NCBI RefSeq assembly: GCF_002251085.2
Contig: NZ_NOJZ02000010.1
Span: 1 to 64,000, forward strand
DNA length: 64,000 bases
Direction: 5' to 3'
Source of the DNA: Romboutsia maritimum
Lineage (GTDB): Bacteria > Bacillota > Clostridia > Peptostreptococcales > Peptostreptococcaceae
In this document: in pieces, positions 19,422-29,684 of the stretch
How positions within the stretch are numbered: position 1 is the first letter of the stretch
Layout: each line of letters opens with the position of its first letter
Notes under the pieces: model-generated
What the model was told of the DNA's origin: nothing
Databases searched by the model: none
The model's input: only the letters and a program-made list of their open reading frames with translations
Made by a program: the position numbers and the translations under genes

Positions 19422-19452
19422 AAAAAAGGAATCTATATTATATATAGACCCC
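19422..19452 (-). terminator. Rho-independent terminator after upp
   Basis: On minus, GGGGTCTATA pairs with TATAGATTCC (two G:U pairs) and is followed by six T's (plus A's 19422-19427). It lies about 20 bp beyond the upp stop. Confidence 0.85.
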
Positions 19453-19471
19453 CTTACTCAATATTAAATTA

Positions 19472-20113
<642 letters not shown>

Positions 20114-20566
20114 CTACTTACTATATCTCTTCTCTATTTGTTTTATCATATCAACTCTTTTAGAGTGTCTATCTCCTTCAAATTCAGTATTTATCCAAGC
20201 CTCAACTATTTCTAAAGCTAAACCTCTTCCTAATACTCTTTCTCCTAGTGATAACATATTTGCGTCATTGTGAGCTTTCGACATTTTTGCAGAAAACACA
20301 TCAGAAACAACAGCACATCTTATTCCTGGTACTTTATTTGCAGCCAAAGATATCCCAATTCCTGTTCCACAACATATTATTCCATAGTCTACATCTTTAC
20401 TTACTACGGCGCTTGCTACTTTCTCTCCATACATAGGGTAATCTACAGATTCTGTGCTATTATTAGTTCCAAAATCCACACACTCAATACCCTTTTCTGT
20501 AAGATACTTTATAATCTCTGATTTTAAATTGTATCCTCCATGGTCACTTCCTAATCCTATTCTCAT
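20114..20566 (-). CDS. rpiB: Ribose-5-phosphate isomerase B
   Basis: Interconverts ribose-5-phosphate and ribulose-5-phosphate; 150 aa as usual for RpiB. GSDHGGYNLK at the N-terminus and the catalytic CGTGIGISLAANK are present. The longest frame extends 16 codons upstream, but GGAGGAAG lies about 5 nt before the ATG at 20566 and the family starts there (MRIGLGSDHGG). It is upstream of upp in the same operon, as in many Firmicutes. Confidence 0.96.
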   Translation of the reverse strand: MRIGLGSDHGGYNLKSEIIKYLTEKGIECVDFGTNNSTESVDYPMYGEKVASAVVSKDVDYGIICCGTGIGISLAANKVPGIRCAVVSDVFSAKMSKAHNDANMLSLGERVLGRGLALEIVEAWINTEFEGDRHSKRVDMIKQIEKRYSK

Positions 20567-20714
20567 ATGTACTTCCTCCGAATTCTTATTATCCCTTGCT
20601 AAATACACTGACAATTTTACAATTTTAATTTACATAAAATAGCCCTTTTTTAATTATTTTTACATTTTTAGTTATTAAATAAAATAATTTAATAATATTA
20701 TATTATATTTATGT

Positions 20715-20761
20715 ATACAGTTGCTACTAAATTTTTAAATTTTATTCGTATGCAACTGTAT
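20715..20761. repeat. Inverted repeat after sua5
   Basis: ATACAGTTGC (20715-20724) and its complement (20752-20761) enclose an AT-rich loop that can itself pair (AAATTT core). It lies 22 bp past the sua5 stop. The T-run (TTTTTT) is on the plus-strand side, opposite to the minus-strand gene, so terminator function is uncertain. Confidence 0.5.
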
Positions 20762-20782
20762 ATTTTTTATGTCAATTCTGTT

Positions 20783-21823
20783 TTATGCCTGAATTATTTT
20801 ATATCCAGCTGATTTAAGTAGTCTATTCATTATAGCTTGACCTACTCCGTAAGTTGGAAATTCCTCTGAATAAATTATATCTATTTTTCTTTTATCCATT
20901 TCTATAAGTGCATCAAATAAATTACTAGCAACTTCTTCTAATGTATTTCCTAATTTTATTATTTCTCCACTATATTTATCTTTATTTTTATCTAAACACA
21001 TAACTCCCGTCTTTAGACCTTTTTCTTTATTAATTTTTACTAATTCATTAATTCTATTCATAACATTTATATCGTTACCAGAAACTATATATACTTGTGC
21101 ATTAGGAGAATAATGTGTATATTTCATTCCAGGTGCTTTAGCTTTTTTATTATCTTCTTTGTTTCTCAATGATGGATCTAATTGAACATTACCTATTATT
21201 TCTTCTAATGCTTCCTTAGTTACACTTCCTGGTCTTAAAATCATAGGTACATCTTCTGTTAAGTCCAACACAGTTGACTCTACGCCAAAGTTACTATCGC
21301 CTCCTAAGATCATTCCATCCACTCTTCCATCCATCTCTTCATAGACATGTTTAGCCTTTGTAGGTGATGGTCTACCTGATATATTAGCAGAAGGTGCTGC
21401 AATAGGAATCCCCGCTTGTTTTATTATCTCTCTAGCTATCTTATGAGAAGGCATTCTTATTGCAACCGTATCTAATCCTCCACTTGTTGTATCTGGTACT
21501 ATACTTTTTTTATTTAAAATTATAGTTATAGGACCTGGCCAAAATTCTTTCATTATTAACTTTGCTTTTTCATTTACATCTTTAGCCAAATCATAAACTT
21601 CTTTTTCATCATATATATGTACTATTAGTGGATTATCACTCGGTCTTCCTTTTGCTTCATATATTTTTTTTACAGCACACTCATCTAATGCATTTGCACC
21701 TAAACCGTAAACCGTTTCTGTTGGAAATATTACAGTTTTTCCTGATTTCAAAAGTTCTGCTTGTTTTTTTATTTCATTTAAATCAATATCTTCTGCGTTT
21801 ATCTTGCTTATAATTGTTTTCAT
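20783..21823 (-). CDS. sua5: L-threonylcarbamoyladenylate synthase (Sua5 type)
   Basis: Makes threonylcarbamoyl-AMP for the tRNA t6A37 modification. It is 346 aa, with the YrdC catalytic domain (about 10-200: PTETVYGLGANA, KGRPSDNPLIVHI, SANISGRPSPT) joined to the C-terminal Sua5 domain, so it is the long two-domain form. The ATG at 21823 is chosen over one seven codons upstream because AGGTG lies 8 nt before it and nothing precedes the other. It follows the ZIP transporter by 28 nt, probably in the same transcript. Confidence 0.94.
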   Translation of the reverse strand: MKTIISKINAEDIDLNEIKKQAELLKSGKTVIFPTETVYGLGANALDECAVKKIYEAKGRPSDNPLIVHIYDEKEVYDLAKDVNEKAKLIMKEFWPGPITIILNKKSIVPDTTSGGLDTVAIRMPSHKIAREIIKQAGIPIAAPSANISGRPSPTKAKHVYEEMDGRVDGMILGGDSNFGVESTVLDLTEDVPMILRPGSVTKEALEEIIGNVQLDPSLRNKEDNKKAKAPGMKYTHYSPNAQVYIVSGNDINVMNRINELVKINKEKGLKTGVMCLDKNKDKYSGEIIKLGNTLEEVASNLFDALIEMDKRKIDIIYSEEFPTYGVGQAIMNRLLKSAGYKIIQA

Positions 21824-21851
21824 CTTTTGTACACCTACTTTCATTTTGTTT

Positions 21852-22532
21852 CTATATGCAACTTACAAGTACTGTTCCTACTAAGAACCCTATTATACAA
21901 TATAGGCTTCTTGATTTTGGAAATATTTCTTCTAAAACAACATACATCATTGTACCTGCTGCGATAGCCAAAAACACACCTATTAAAGAACTAAATATAC
22001 CTCCAAAGTAAGCACCTAAAAAACTTCCTATTCCCATAGGTATTCCTGCTATCATGGTAAATAAAATTATTTTGCTTATTTTAATTTTACTTCCAACTAA
22101 ACCTAATGCCATTGCTAGGCCTTCAGGTATATTATGTAATCCTATAACTATAGCTAGTGTAATTCCTAAAGATTCTGCTGACATAAATGATGACCCTATA
22201 GCTAATCCTTCTGGTAAATTATGTATTAATATGCTTATAAATATTAAATACCCTGATTTCATATCATTAGATACATCTAAAATATTTTTTATAAGCATAG
22301 TCATTATGACTCCTAGAAATGTAAATATTACAGTGTAAAATACCCCCATAATTTCCATAGATTCCTTCATTAAGTCAAATACTACAACCGCTAACATTAT
22401 CCCTCCAGATAATCCCATGAAGAAATTTAAATATTTATCTACTTTTTTGTTAAAAAGAGCAGATATTACGCCTCCAAATCCTGTTCCTATTACTCCAGCT
22501 AGTAGTCCTATCAAAGTTACTTTAAGTATCAT
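21852..22532 (-). CDS. ZIP-family divalent metal transporter
   Basis: A 226-aa integral membrane protein with about eight hydrophobic segments. HNLPEGLAIG (about 104-113) and HNIPEGLA (about 133-140) are the two metal-binding motifs of helices IV and V in ZIP transporters. It probably imports zinc or another divalent cation. A perfect AAGGAGGTTAGC precedes the ATG. It follows prfA, whose terminator lies at 22607-22632. No metal-regulated operator was recognised upstream. Confidence 0.92.
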   Translation of the reverse strand: MILKVTLIGLLAGVIGTGFGGVISALFNKKVDKYLNFFMGLSGGIMLAVVVFDLMKESMEIMGVFYTVIFTFLGVIMTMLIKNILDVSNDMKSGYLIFISILIHNLPEGLAIGSSFMSAESLGITLAIVIGLHNIPEGLAMALGLVGSKIKISKIILFTMIAGIPMGIGSFLGAYFGGIFSSLIGVFLAIAAGTMMYVVLEEIFPKSRSLYCIIGFLVGTVLVSCI

Positions 22533-22606
22533 GCTAACCTCCTTGTTCCTCTATATAACCATTATATACAGTACTCTTTAATAACATAACCTCAAAGTAG
22601 TTATAG

Positions 22607-22632
22607 AAAAATCCCTAATAGATTAGGGATTT
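22607..22632 (-). terminator. Rho-independent terminator of prfA
   Basis: AAATCCCTAAT / ATTAGGGATTT (22609-22619 / 22622-22632) followed on minus by a short T-run. The prfA TAA overlaps the first arm, so the transcript ends at once after the gene. Confidence 0.75.
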
Positions 22633-23695
22633 ATATTGCTAACATCTTTTCTGTTTGATCAACGGTAATTAAAGCATCTATCATTTCATCGATATCTCCA
22701 TCTAAGAATGAATCTAACTTATATAAAGTTAAGTTTATTCTATGATCACTTATTCTTCCTTGAGGGAAGTTATAAGTTCTTATTCTTTCAGATCTATCAC
22801 CTGTTCCAACCTGACTTTTTCTTTCTGCAGCTATATCATCATGTTGTTCAGCCAATGCTTTATCATATAATCTTGCTTTTAATATTTTTAATGCTTGCTC
22901 TTTATTTTTTAATTGAGATTTTCCATCTTGGCATGATACTACTTCTCCAGTTGGTAAATGAGTTACCCTAACAGCTGAATCTGTAGTATTAACACTTTGT
23001 CCACCATTTCCTGAAGAACGGAAAACATCTATTCTTAAGTCATTTGGATTTATTTCTACTTCAACATCTGCAACCTCCGGTAAAACAGCAACTGTAGCTG
23101 TAGATGTATGGATTCTACCACCTGACTCTGTAGAAGGTATTCTTTGAACTCTATGAACTCCTGATTCGTATTTTAATCTTGAGTACGCACCTTTACCTTT
23201 TATCATGAACGATACTTCTTTGTATCCTCCAACACCAGTGTCACTAGTACTTAATAATTCTATTTTCCATCTTCTTCTTTCAGCGTATCTTGAATACATT
23301 CTGAATAAGTCACCTGCAAATAGAGCTGCTTCATCTCCACCTGCTCCACCTCTAACTTCAACTATAACGTTCTTTTCATCATTAGGGTCTTTAGGTAATA
23401 ATAATATCTTTAATTCCGCTTCTAATGGTTCTACTTTTTCTTCCATTTCAGAAATTTCCATCTTAGCTAATTCTCTTAATTCTTCATCTGATTCTTCTTG
23501 TAATATTTCCTTTGAATCTTTTATACTATCTAGAACAACTTTATATTCTCTATACTTCATTACTATAGCTTCTAAATCAGAATGTTCCTTCATGTATTTT
23601 TGCCAAACTTTTTGATCACTTATTACTTCAGGATCACTTATTTTTTCTGTTAAATCTCTATATTTATCCTCTAGCACTTCTAATTTTTTTAGCAT
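22631..23695 (-). CDS. prfA: Peptide chain release factor 1
   Basis: Recognises UAA/UAG and triggers peptide release; 354 aa. The GGQ catalytic loop is in [22 protein letters not shown], and the anticodon-mimic motif [12 protein letters not shown] lies just before it. The start is the ATG at 23695, where AGAGGTG is 6 nt upstream; a GTG three codons earlier is part of the SD. It precedes the ZIP gene and follows prmC, which encodes the methyltransferase that modifies the GGQ glutamine. Confidence 0.97.
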   Translation of the reverse strand: MLKKLEVLEDKYRDLTEKISDPEVISDQKVWQKYMKEHSDLEAIVMKYREYKVVLDSIKDSKEILQEESDEELRELAKMEISEMEEKVEPLEAELKILLLPKDPNDEKNVIVEVRGGAGGDEAALFAGDLFRMYSRYAERRRWKIELLSTSDTGVGGYKEVSFMIKGKGAYSRLKYESGVHRVQRIPSTESGGRIHTSTATVAVLPEVADVEVEINPNDLRIDVFRSSGNGGQSVNTTDSAVRVTHLPTGEVVSCQDGKSQLKNKEQALKILKARLYDKALAEQHDDIAAERKSQVGTGDRSERIRTYNFPQGRISDHRINLTLYKLDSFLDGDIDEMIDALITVDQTEKMLAI

Positions 23696-23738
23696 ACTTT
23701 TCACCTCTTTAATTGTAGCATATCAATTTTCCATTATA

Positions 23739-24590
23739 TCATACATTAAAACCTATAACAACTCTATCAATACCTTGTAGGTCCTTCTTTGTATATATAC
23801 TAGTATATCCATTTTCTTGCATAATTTTAATTACATCCTCAGCTTGATCATGACCCACTTCATAAGCTAGTATTCCATTTACCTTAAGATAAGTTTTAGA
23901 TTCCTCTGTTATTTTTCTATAAAAATCTAATCCATCATCCCCACCCTCTAGAGCATTATATGGTTCATAATTTTTAACTTGAGTATGTAGACCTTTAATA
24001 TCAGACTTCCTTATATATGGAGGATTAGATACTATAATATCAAATTTAATTTCTTTATTTTTGACAACTGAAAATAAATCAGATTTCAAAAAATTAATTT
24101 TATTATCAACACCATTTAAAACAGCATTTTTATAACCCACCTCTAAAGCTATGTCTGATATATCAAACGACATAATTTCTGATTCAGTTATATATTTAGC
24201 TAAGCTTACAGTTATAGCACCTGAACCTGTACCTATATCAAGTATCTTAACTTTTTCTTTGTTTTTACATAATTCTATAACTTCTTCAACTAAACATTCT
24301 GTGTCAGGTCTAGGAATTAAGACTCCTTCTTTTACATAAAATTTCATTCCCATAAATTCTCTATTTTCTAAAATATAAGCTATTGGTCTTCCTTTTAATC
24401 TATCTTCTATTAAATTTAAGAATACCTCTTCTTCATTTTTAGTTAATTCTCGGGTTAAATTTAAATGTATATATAATCTATCTACATTCCCTAGAGCTTT
24501 TTGAAGCAATAACTCTACATCTAATCTCGGAGTATCACTTATATCATTAAGCTCGTTTGAGTATTTAATAATTATATCTCTTATTGTCAT
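23739..24590 (-). CDS. prmC: Release factor glutamine methyltransferase
   Basis: Methylates the GGQ glutamine of release factors. It is 283 aa: an N-terminal helical substrate domain (DTPRLDVELLLQKALG), then the SAM-binding motif ILDIGTGSGAI and the catalytic NPPYI. The ATG at 24590 has GAGGAGA 4-5 nt upstream; an in-frame ATG seven codons earlier overlaps the previous gene and lacks an SD. prmC sits directly upstream of prfA, the conserved pairing. Confidence 0.95.
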   Translation of the reverse strand: MTIRDIIIKYSNELNDISDTPRLDVELLLQKALGNVDRLYIHLNLTRELTKNEEEVFLNLIEDRLKGRPIAYILENREFMGMKFYVKEGVLIPRPDTECLVEEVIELCKNKEKVKILDIGTGSGAITVSLAKYITESEIMSFDISDIALEVGYKNAVLNGVDNKINFLKSDLFSVVKNKEIKFDIIVSNPPYIRKSDIKGLHTQVKNYEPYNALEGGDDGLDFYRKITEESKTYLKVNGILAYEVGHDQAEDVIKIMQENGYTSIYTKKDLQGIDRVVIGFNV

Positions 24591-24600
24591 AATATCTCCT

Positions 24601-25500
24601 CTATTTTTCATCTATTACAGCTTTTAAAGCCTCTAAAGCTACTTCTAACTGTGAATCATCAGGCTCTTTTGTAGTAAATTTCTGCATCATCATTCCTGGG
24701 TATGCAATAATTTTAGTCATTTTATTATTATATTTCCCAAGAAATCTTATAACCTCGTATGATATTCCAGCTACTACTGGAATACACACTATCCTCATTA
24801 AAATTCTAAAAAAAGGATTTGGCCATCCAAAAAAAGAAAATAATATTATAGATGTAAACATTACTATAAACAGAAAGTTCGTCCCACATCTAGGGTGCAA
24901 TCTTATAAATTTCCTTGCATTTTCAACTGTTAATTCTAAATTGTTTTCATAACAATATATTGATTTATGTTCTGCACCATGATATTGAAATACTCTTTCT
25001 ATATCTTTATTCTTAGATATTATTACTATATATCCAAATAATATAAATATCCTTATTAATCCTTCAATTAAATTTAATAACAAATTATTTGGTACTAATT
25101 TTGAAAATACGCCTCCCACAGTAGTAGGTATAAGAATAAATAATCCAACAGAAAGAATCAACGCTAAAATCATAGAAAAACCTATCATCACATCATTAGC
25201 TCTATCTTTAAACACTTTTTTTATAAAAATATCAAATTTATCTTCTTCAACTTCTTGTAAAAAGAAATCTGAAGAATAATTCAAACTTTTTATGCCTTCT
25301 ATCATAGTTTCTATTAAAACAAATGATCCTCTTATAAAAGGAATTTTATCTATATTCTTCTCATTTATCCAACTTTTTATATTATTTTTTCTTACAATAA
25401 TTTCTCCATCACTTTTTCTTACTGCAATGGCTCTTTTTTGTTTTGACTGCATCATTACGCCTTCAATAACAGCTTGTCCCCCTACGGATTGTTTTTTCAT
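24601..25500 (-). CDS. DUF1385 membrane protein
   Basis: A 299-aa polytopic membrane protein of the DUF1385 family (N-terminal VGGQAVIEGVMMQS, EHKSIYCYE, RFIRLHPRCGTNFLF), function not established. About five hydrophobic segments span residues 105-270. The start is the ATG at 25500, with AGAGGTG 5 nt upstream; the longest frame adds 30 residues without support. In Firmicutes this gene is habitually between rpmE/tdk and prmC-prfA, exactly as here. Confidence 0.9.
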   Translation of the reverse strand: MKKQSVGGQAVIEGVMMQSKQKRAIAVRKSDGEIIVRKNNIKSWINEKNIDKIPFIRGSFVLIETMIEGIKSLNYSSDFFLQEVEEDKFDIFIKKVFKDRANDVMIGFSMILALILSVGLFILIPTTVGGVFSKLVPNNLLLNLIEGLIRIFILFGYIVIISKNKDIERVFQYHGAEHKSIYCYENNLELTVENARKFIRLHPRCGTNFLFIVMFTSIILFSFFGWPNPFFRILMRIVCIPVVAGISYEVIRFLGKYNNKMTKIIAYPGMMMQKFTTKEPDDSQLEVALEALKAVIDEK

Positions 25501-25550
25501 ATGTTCACCTCTTTTTATTCTCACATAGGCTATTATATATATTATAATAT

Positions 25551-25597
25551 AAAAATTCCCTTTAAAGTAGTATTTATATATATTACTCAAAAGGGAT
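25551..25597 (-). terminator. Terminator after tdk
   Basis: On minus, TCCCTTT pairs with AAAGGGA (25590-25596 / 25557-25563), with an inner AGTA/TACT pair, followed by ATTTTTAT. It lies about 20 bp past the tdk stop. Confidence 0.65.
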
Positions 25598-25615
25598 AGA
25601 TTAACTATATTATTT

Positions 25616-26191
25616 TTACTTATATACTACATGACATTTCCTACATCTTGCCTCGTAGCTCTCTACTGCTCCTACTTTTATTATAGGATCATCATATCTA
25701 GCTGGTTCACCATTTATTAATCTTTGCGATCTAGTAGCTGGTTGACCACATACTGAACAAATAGCTTGTATTTTATCAACAAATTCAGCTATAGCTAACA
25801 GTTTTGGAGTTGGACCAAAAGGTTCTCCTTTAAAATCCATGTCAAGTCCTGCAGCAATAACTCTTATTCCTTTATCTGCTAATTCAATTGCTACATCAAC
25901 TATTTCCTCAGAGAAAAATTGAACTTCATCAATTCCCACTACTTGAGTTCTTTCATCTATATAATCATATATTTCCGATGGTTTACTTATAGGTATAGCA
26001 TTCATACTATCCCCACTATGAGAAACAACATCTTCTTTACTGTATCTATCATCTATTTTAGGCTTAAACACAACAACATTTTGTTTTGCTATTTTAGCTC
26101 TTTTTAATCTTCTTATAAGCTCTTCGCTTTTACCGCTATACATAGGTCCAATTACTGCTTCAATATACCCATGGTTAACTGGTCTATACAT
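25616..26191 (-). CDS. tdk: Thymidine kinase
   Basis: Phosphorylates thymidine to dTMP in salvage; 191 aa, normal length. The P-loop GPMYSGKS is near residue 15-22; the zinc lasso cysteines are in CSVCG and CRKC near the C-terminus; GIDEVQFF is the catalytic Asp/Glu region. The longest frame adds 53 residues read from the rpmE-tdk intergenic terminator and lacks support, while the ATG at 26191 has AAGGGGG 8 nt upstream. Its transcript may extend from the rpmE promoter past the terminator at 26218-26243. Confidence 0.95.
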   Translation of the reverse strand: MYRPVNHGYIEAVIGPMYSGKSEELIRRLKRAKIAKQNVVVFKPKIDDRYSKEDVVSHSGDSMNAIPISKPSEIYDYIDERTQVVGIDEVQFFSEEIVDVAIELADKGIRVIAAGLDMDFKGEPFGPTPKLLAIAEFVDKIQAICSVCGQPATRSQRLINGEPARYDDPIIKVGAVESYEARCRKCHVVYK

Positions 26192-26217
26192 ACTTAGAAC
26201 CCCCTTATTACAATAAA

Positions 26218-26243
26218 ATAGGAGTTGGCTCCCCAACTCCACT
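26218..26243 (-). terminator. Terminator between rpmE and tdk
   Basis: GGAGTTGG / CCAACTCC (26221-26228 / 26233-26240) with a 4-nt loop, followed on minus by TATTTTATT. It lies just past the rpmE stop. It may be partial, letting some transcription reach tdk. Confidence 0.75.
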
Positions 26244-26253
26244 TTTATAAAAA

Positions 26254-26454
26254 TTAGTCGATTTTGAATCTCTTCTTGAACTTGTCGATTCTTCCACCTT
26301 TTTCGATATTCTTTTGTCTTCCTGTATAGAAAGGATGGCATTCTGAACATGTTTCTATTTTTATTTCGTCTTTAGTTGACCCCGCAACAAATGTGTTTCC
26401 ACAAGCACAACGTACTTCAACTAAGTTATATTTTGGTTGTATATCCTTTTGCAT
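26254..26454 (-). CDS. rpmE: Ribosomal protein L31, zinc-binding type
   Basis: A 66-aa 50S ribosomal protein. The Cys residues CACG and CSECH, with the intervening strand, mark the C+ (zinc-containing) form, as opposed to the zinc-independent YtiA type. The ATG at 26454 has AGAGGTG 6 nt upstream; a GTG three codons earlier is inside the SD. It is driven by the strong promoter at 26526-26554. Confidence 0.96.
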   Translation of the reverse strand: MQKDIQPKYNLVEVRCACGNTFVAGSTKDEIKIETCSECHPFYTGRQKNIEKGGRIDKFKKRFKID

Positions 26455-26525
26455 TATAGTCACCTCTTCTCTTCATTATTCAAATTAATTATATTAATTT
26501 TTGTTTTTACATTATCAACTACACC

Positions 26526-26554
26526 ATTATATCACAAGTTTTTTAGTGGTTCAA
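26526..26554 (-). promoter_or_regulatory. Sigma-A promoter of rpmE
   Basis: On minus, -35 TTGAAC (26549-26554), a 17-bp spacer and a consensus -10 TATAAT (26526-26531) with an extended TG (TGATATAAT). It sits 72 bp before the rpmE start, just after the rho coding region, so rpmE can be transcribed independently of rho. Confidence 0.85.
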
Positions 26555-26571
26555 GGTGTTTTTGCATTAGT

Positions 26572-28047
26572 TTAAAGTGCTTTTATAGATTTTATAAATT
26601 CATCATTATTCTTTGTTCTTTTTAATAATTCTAGTACTTTATCAGTGACTTCCATAACTGAATTATTACTCATTTCTCTTCTTAATCTCCAAAGAGCTGA
26701 CTTCTCTTCATCTTTAAGTAATAAGTCTTCTCGTCTCGTTCCTGATTTATATATATCCACTGCTGGGAAAATTCTCTTCTCAGCTAATTTTCTATCTAAG
26801 TGTAACTCCATATTACCAGTTCCTTTAAATTCTTCAAATATTACATCGTCCATTCTTGAACCTGTTTCTACTAATGCTGTTGCTAATATTGTAAGTGATC
26901 CACCTTGTCTTATATTTCTAGCAGCTCCAAAGAATTTTTTAGGACCATGTAATGCCCCTGGATCAAGACCTCCTGATAAAGTTCTTCCTGTAGGTGATAT
27001 ACTTAAGTTATACGCTCTAGCTAGTCTCGTAATACTGTCTAATAAAATAACTACATCTTTTCCATGCTCAATTAATCTTTGTGCTCTGTTTAAAACCATT
27101 TCTGCAACTTTTACATGGTGACTTGATACTTGGTCAAATGTTGAGTATATAACATCTCCATTTATAGATTCTTTCATATCAGTAACTTCTTCTGGTCTTT
27201 CATCTATTAATAAAACTATTAGCTCTACGTTTGGATAATTTTTTGCAATACTATTTGCAACGCTCTTTAATAATATAGTCTTCCCAGCTTTTGGAGGTGC
27301 AACTATTAACCCTCTTTGACCTTTACCTATAGGAGAAATCAAATCAATTAATCTTGTTGAGATTTCATTTTGATTTTTCTCTAATGTCAATCTTTCTTCT
27401 GGATATATTGGCGTTAACGATTCAAATGATCTTCTATTAATTGCAGTTTCCGGATTCTCATCGTTTATTTTTTGAACATATAACAACGCTCTAAACTTTT
27501 CTCCACTTTTTGGATGTCTAGTTATCCCTTTTACTTTATCTCCTGTTTTCATATTAAATCTTCTTATTTGAGATGGAGATACATACACATCACCTTCTGT
27601 TGATAAATAATTTGATCCTCTTAAGAAACCAAATCCATCTGGTAATATTTCAAGTACTCCCATTACCTCATCATCTTTTGAAGTGTTAAACTCATCAACT
27701 ATTTTGGATTCATTAACTACTTTAGGAGTGTATGGTTTATTATTATTCCTAATCGGTCTATTATCCAATTTTTGATTATCTGATTTATTATAAGGTCTAA
27801 CATAACTTCTATTTTCTTGTCTATTGTTTGGTTTAACATCTATATTAGTTTTAATACTCTGAGTTTCTTCTTTATCGTCCACTTTTTTATCTTGATTTGT
27901 ACTACTCATATTTTCATTTATAATTTCAATTAATTCATTTTTTTTATATTTGCTAACAGATTTTACACTTAATTCTTTTGCTATCTCCCTTAATTGAGCC
28001 AATGTCTTACTACTCAATTCATCTAATGTTATTTTATCTAAATTCAA
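26572..28047 (-). CDS. rho: Transcription termination factor Rho
   Basis: A hexameric RNA helicase that ends transcripts. It has an N-terminal SAP-like helix ([14 protein letters not shown]), then about 60 residues of polar, Asn/Lys-rich linker (about 45-110), the RNA-binding cold-shock fold ([21 protein letters not shown]), and a RecA-type motor with P-loop APPKAGKT and [11 protein letters not shown]. The start is taken as TTG at 28047: GAGGAGG lies 6 nt before it, whereas the ATG five codons upstream contains the SD. The product is 491 aa. The Asn-rich insert is reminiscent of clostridial Rho proteins with prion-like inserts but is shorter and more charged. Confidence 0.95.
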   Translation of the reverse strand: MNLDKITLDELSSKTLAQLREIAKELSVKSVSKYKKNELIEIINENMSSTNQDKKVDDKEETQSIKTNIDVKPNNRQENRSYVRPYNKSDNQKLDNRPIRNNNKPYTPKVVNESKIVDEFNTSKDDEVMGVLEILPDGFGFLRGSNYLSTEGDVYVSPSQIRRFNMKTGDKVKGITRHPKSGEKFRALLYVQKINDENPETAINRRSFESLTPIYPEERLTLEKNQNEISTRLIDLISPIGKGQRGLIVAPPKAGKTILLKSVANSIAKNYPNVELIVLLIDERPEEVTDMKESINGDVIYSTFDQVSSHHVKVAEMVLNRAQRLIEHGKDVVILLDSITRLARAYNLSISPTGRTLSGGLDPGALHGPKKFFGAARNIRQGGSLTILATALVETGSRMDDVIFEEFKGTGNMELHLDRKLAEKRIFPAVDIYKSGTRREDLLLKDEEKSALWRLRREMSNNSVMEVTDKVLELLKRTKNNDEFIKSIKAL

Positions 28048-28156
28048 AAAAATCCTCCTCATTTACTTATGACTTTTTATATTATATATATCTTCGGAAA
28101 TTGAAGGTGTGAAAAAGAAAAGTTTTGTTTAAACATCTAATTCTAATATTATCACT

Positions 28157-28183
28157 TCTCGATTATCTCGGTCATCTCGGTCA
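28157..28183. repeat. Three 9-bp tandem repeats upstream of rho
   Basis: On plus, TCTCGATTA is followed by two exact copies of TCTCGGTCA (28157-28165, 28166-28174, 28175-28183), about 110-135 bp before the rho start. They are GC-rich against a very AT-rich background. The rest of 28063-28420 holds only the glpX terminator (28379-28413) and otherwise nothing I can support; rho's own promoter was not identified. Confidence 0.65.
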
Positions 28184-28378
28184 ATGAATAAAAAATCATA
28201 TAATGTATTTTTTACACCATACTCTATTGATTATATTTTAGACTAGATTCGAGATTTCTAAACTACTTATCTAGATATATTAAATATTTTCATTCATTAT
28301 ATTCTCTTATTTTATATTGTATCAATAAGAAATTAAAATGTATATAAATATCTTTTTAATTAACATTTTATAAACATT

Positions 28379-28413
28379 AAAATAGACAGCTTATTAATAA
28401 CACTGTCTACTTT
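28379..28413 (-). terminator. Terminator of glpX
   Basis: On minus, TAGACAG (28403-28409) pairs with CTGTCTA (28383-28389), extended by a G:U and A/T pairs, followed by TTTTAATG. It lies 8 bp beyond the glpX stop. Confidence 0.65.
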
Positions 28414-28420
28414 ACAATCA

Positions 28421-29419
28421 CTATATATTATACTTCCTCATCAACTCAATTAATATATCATTTTTGTCTAAATTATGTATTGCATCAACAAATCTTATAG
28501 TACCTGTCTTTGCTCTCATTACTACTGACTGTGTTTTTGCTTTATTATTGCCTATATTTATTACCCCTTTTAGTAAATCTCCTTCTGTTATTCCCGTTGC
28601 TGCAAAAAATAAATTTTCACCTTTTGCTAAATCCTCTATACTTAACACTTTTTTCAAATCAGTATCTGAAAATCCCATTTCATAGCATCTTTTTATTTCT
28701 TGATCACTTAATGGATATATTTGAGCTTGCATATCTCCGCCCATACATTTTATAGCCGCTGCTGTTATTACTCCCTCAGGACCTCCACCTATTCCCATTA
28801 GCATGTCTATTCCTGTCTCCTCGAAACATGTAGCTATTCCAGCTGCTACATCACCATCTCCAAACATTTTTATTCTAGTCCCTAAACTTCTTGCAGTATC
28901 TATTATCTCTTTATGTCTTTCTCTATCTTGTACTATTATAGTCATTTGATTTGTTTTTTTACCTAATGCTTTTGCTACATTTATTATATTTTCTTTCGTA
29001 CTTTTATTTAAATCTATATGCCCTTTAGCTTTTGGCCCTACAATTATTTTTTTCATATATGTATCTGGTGCATTTAACAAACTTCCCTTAGCTCCCATAG
29101 CTATTACTGATATAGCATTTGGTAGTCCTTTTGCAATTAAAGTTGTCCCATCTAAAGGATCTACCGCTATGTCAACTTCCATGCAATCATCATTTTGAAT
29201 ACCTACTTTTTCTCCTATATATAACATTGGAGCTTCATCAAGTTCTCCTTCTCCAATTACTACTTCTCCACTAATCTTAACTGATTCAAATGCTTTTCTC
29301 ATTGCCTCTACTGCAGCTCCATCAGCTCCATTTTTATCTCCTTTTCCCATAAACTTAGAAGATACCAAAGCTGCCGATTCTGTAACTCTAACAAGTTCTA
29401 ATGCTAAATTTCTATCCAT
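28421..29419 (-). CDS. glpX: Fructose-1,6-bisphosphatase class II
   Basis: A gluconeogenic phosphatase of the GlpX family, 332 aa, in the lithium-sensitive metal phosphatase fold. IGEGELDEAPMLYIGE and VDPLDGTTL hold the metal ligands; GIGGGPEGVITAAA is a substrate loop. AAGGAGATGTATGT precedes the ATG. It is monocistronic between its own promoter (29452-29480) and terminator (28379-28413). Confidence 0.95.
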   Translation of the reverse strand: MDRNLALELVRVTESAALVSSKFMGKGDKNGADGAAVEAMRKAFESVKISGEVVIGEGELDEAPMLYIGEKVGIQNDDCMEVDIAVDPLDGTTLIAKGLPNAISVIAMGAKGSLLNAPDTYMKKIIVGPKAKGHIDLNKSTKENIINVAKALGKKTNQMTIIVQDRERHKEIIDTARSLGTRIKMFGDGDVAAGIATCFEETGIDMLMGIGGGPEGVITAAAIKCMGGDMQAQIYPLSDQEIKRCYEMGFSDTDLKKVLSIEDLAKGENLFFAATGITEGDLLKGVINIGNNKAKTQSVVMRAKTGTIRFVDAIHNLDKNDILIELMRKYNI

Positions 29420-29451
29420 ACATACATCTCCTTATAATAATGTTACAATAA

Positions 29452-29480
29452 ATTATATATCACATTCATTATTTAGTAAA
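29452..29480 (-). promoter_or_regulatory. Probable sigma-A promoter of glpX
   Basis: On minus, -35 TTTACT (29475-29480), a 17-bp spacer and -10 TATAAT (29452-29457), about 33 bp before the glpX ATG. The -10 is consensus; the -35 matches four of six. Confidence 0.55.
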
Positions 29481-29650
29481 CATAAATACCATTTTAAAGC
29501 TAATTAGTGTATACTTTTTATGTTTTTTAGATATATATGAGTCATAATTCAATTTAGTATCCATAAAATATGGTTGAATCAAAATTAGATTTCAAATCAA
29601 TTAGATTAAATAAAAATATTTTTTAAAATAATTCTAAAGTTTATCTACAC

Positions 29651-29684
29651 AAAAAAATTAGCCCTATAAAAAGGACTATTTTTT
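29651..29684 (-). terminator. Terminator after the 38-aa membrane ORF
   Basis: On minus, TAGTCCT (29672-29678) pairs with AGGGCTA (29659-29665), with one G:U pair, followed by seven T's counted on plus as A's (29651-29657). It ends the galU-smORF transcript. The 263 bp between it and glpX contain only the glpX promoter. Confidence 0.8.

Noticed and set aside
20715..20761. Terminator of sua5 as a confident call
   Set aside because: The stem is fine but the T-run is on the wrong strand for the minus gene; recorded as an inverted repeat only.
23146..23615. Plus-strand open frames opposite prfA and atpD
   Set aside because: They follow the codon shadow of highly conserved genes, with no SD and no recognisable protein.
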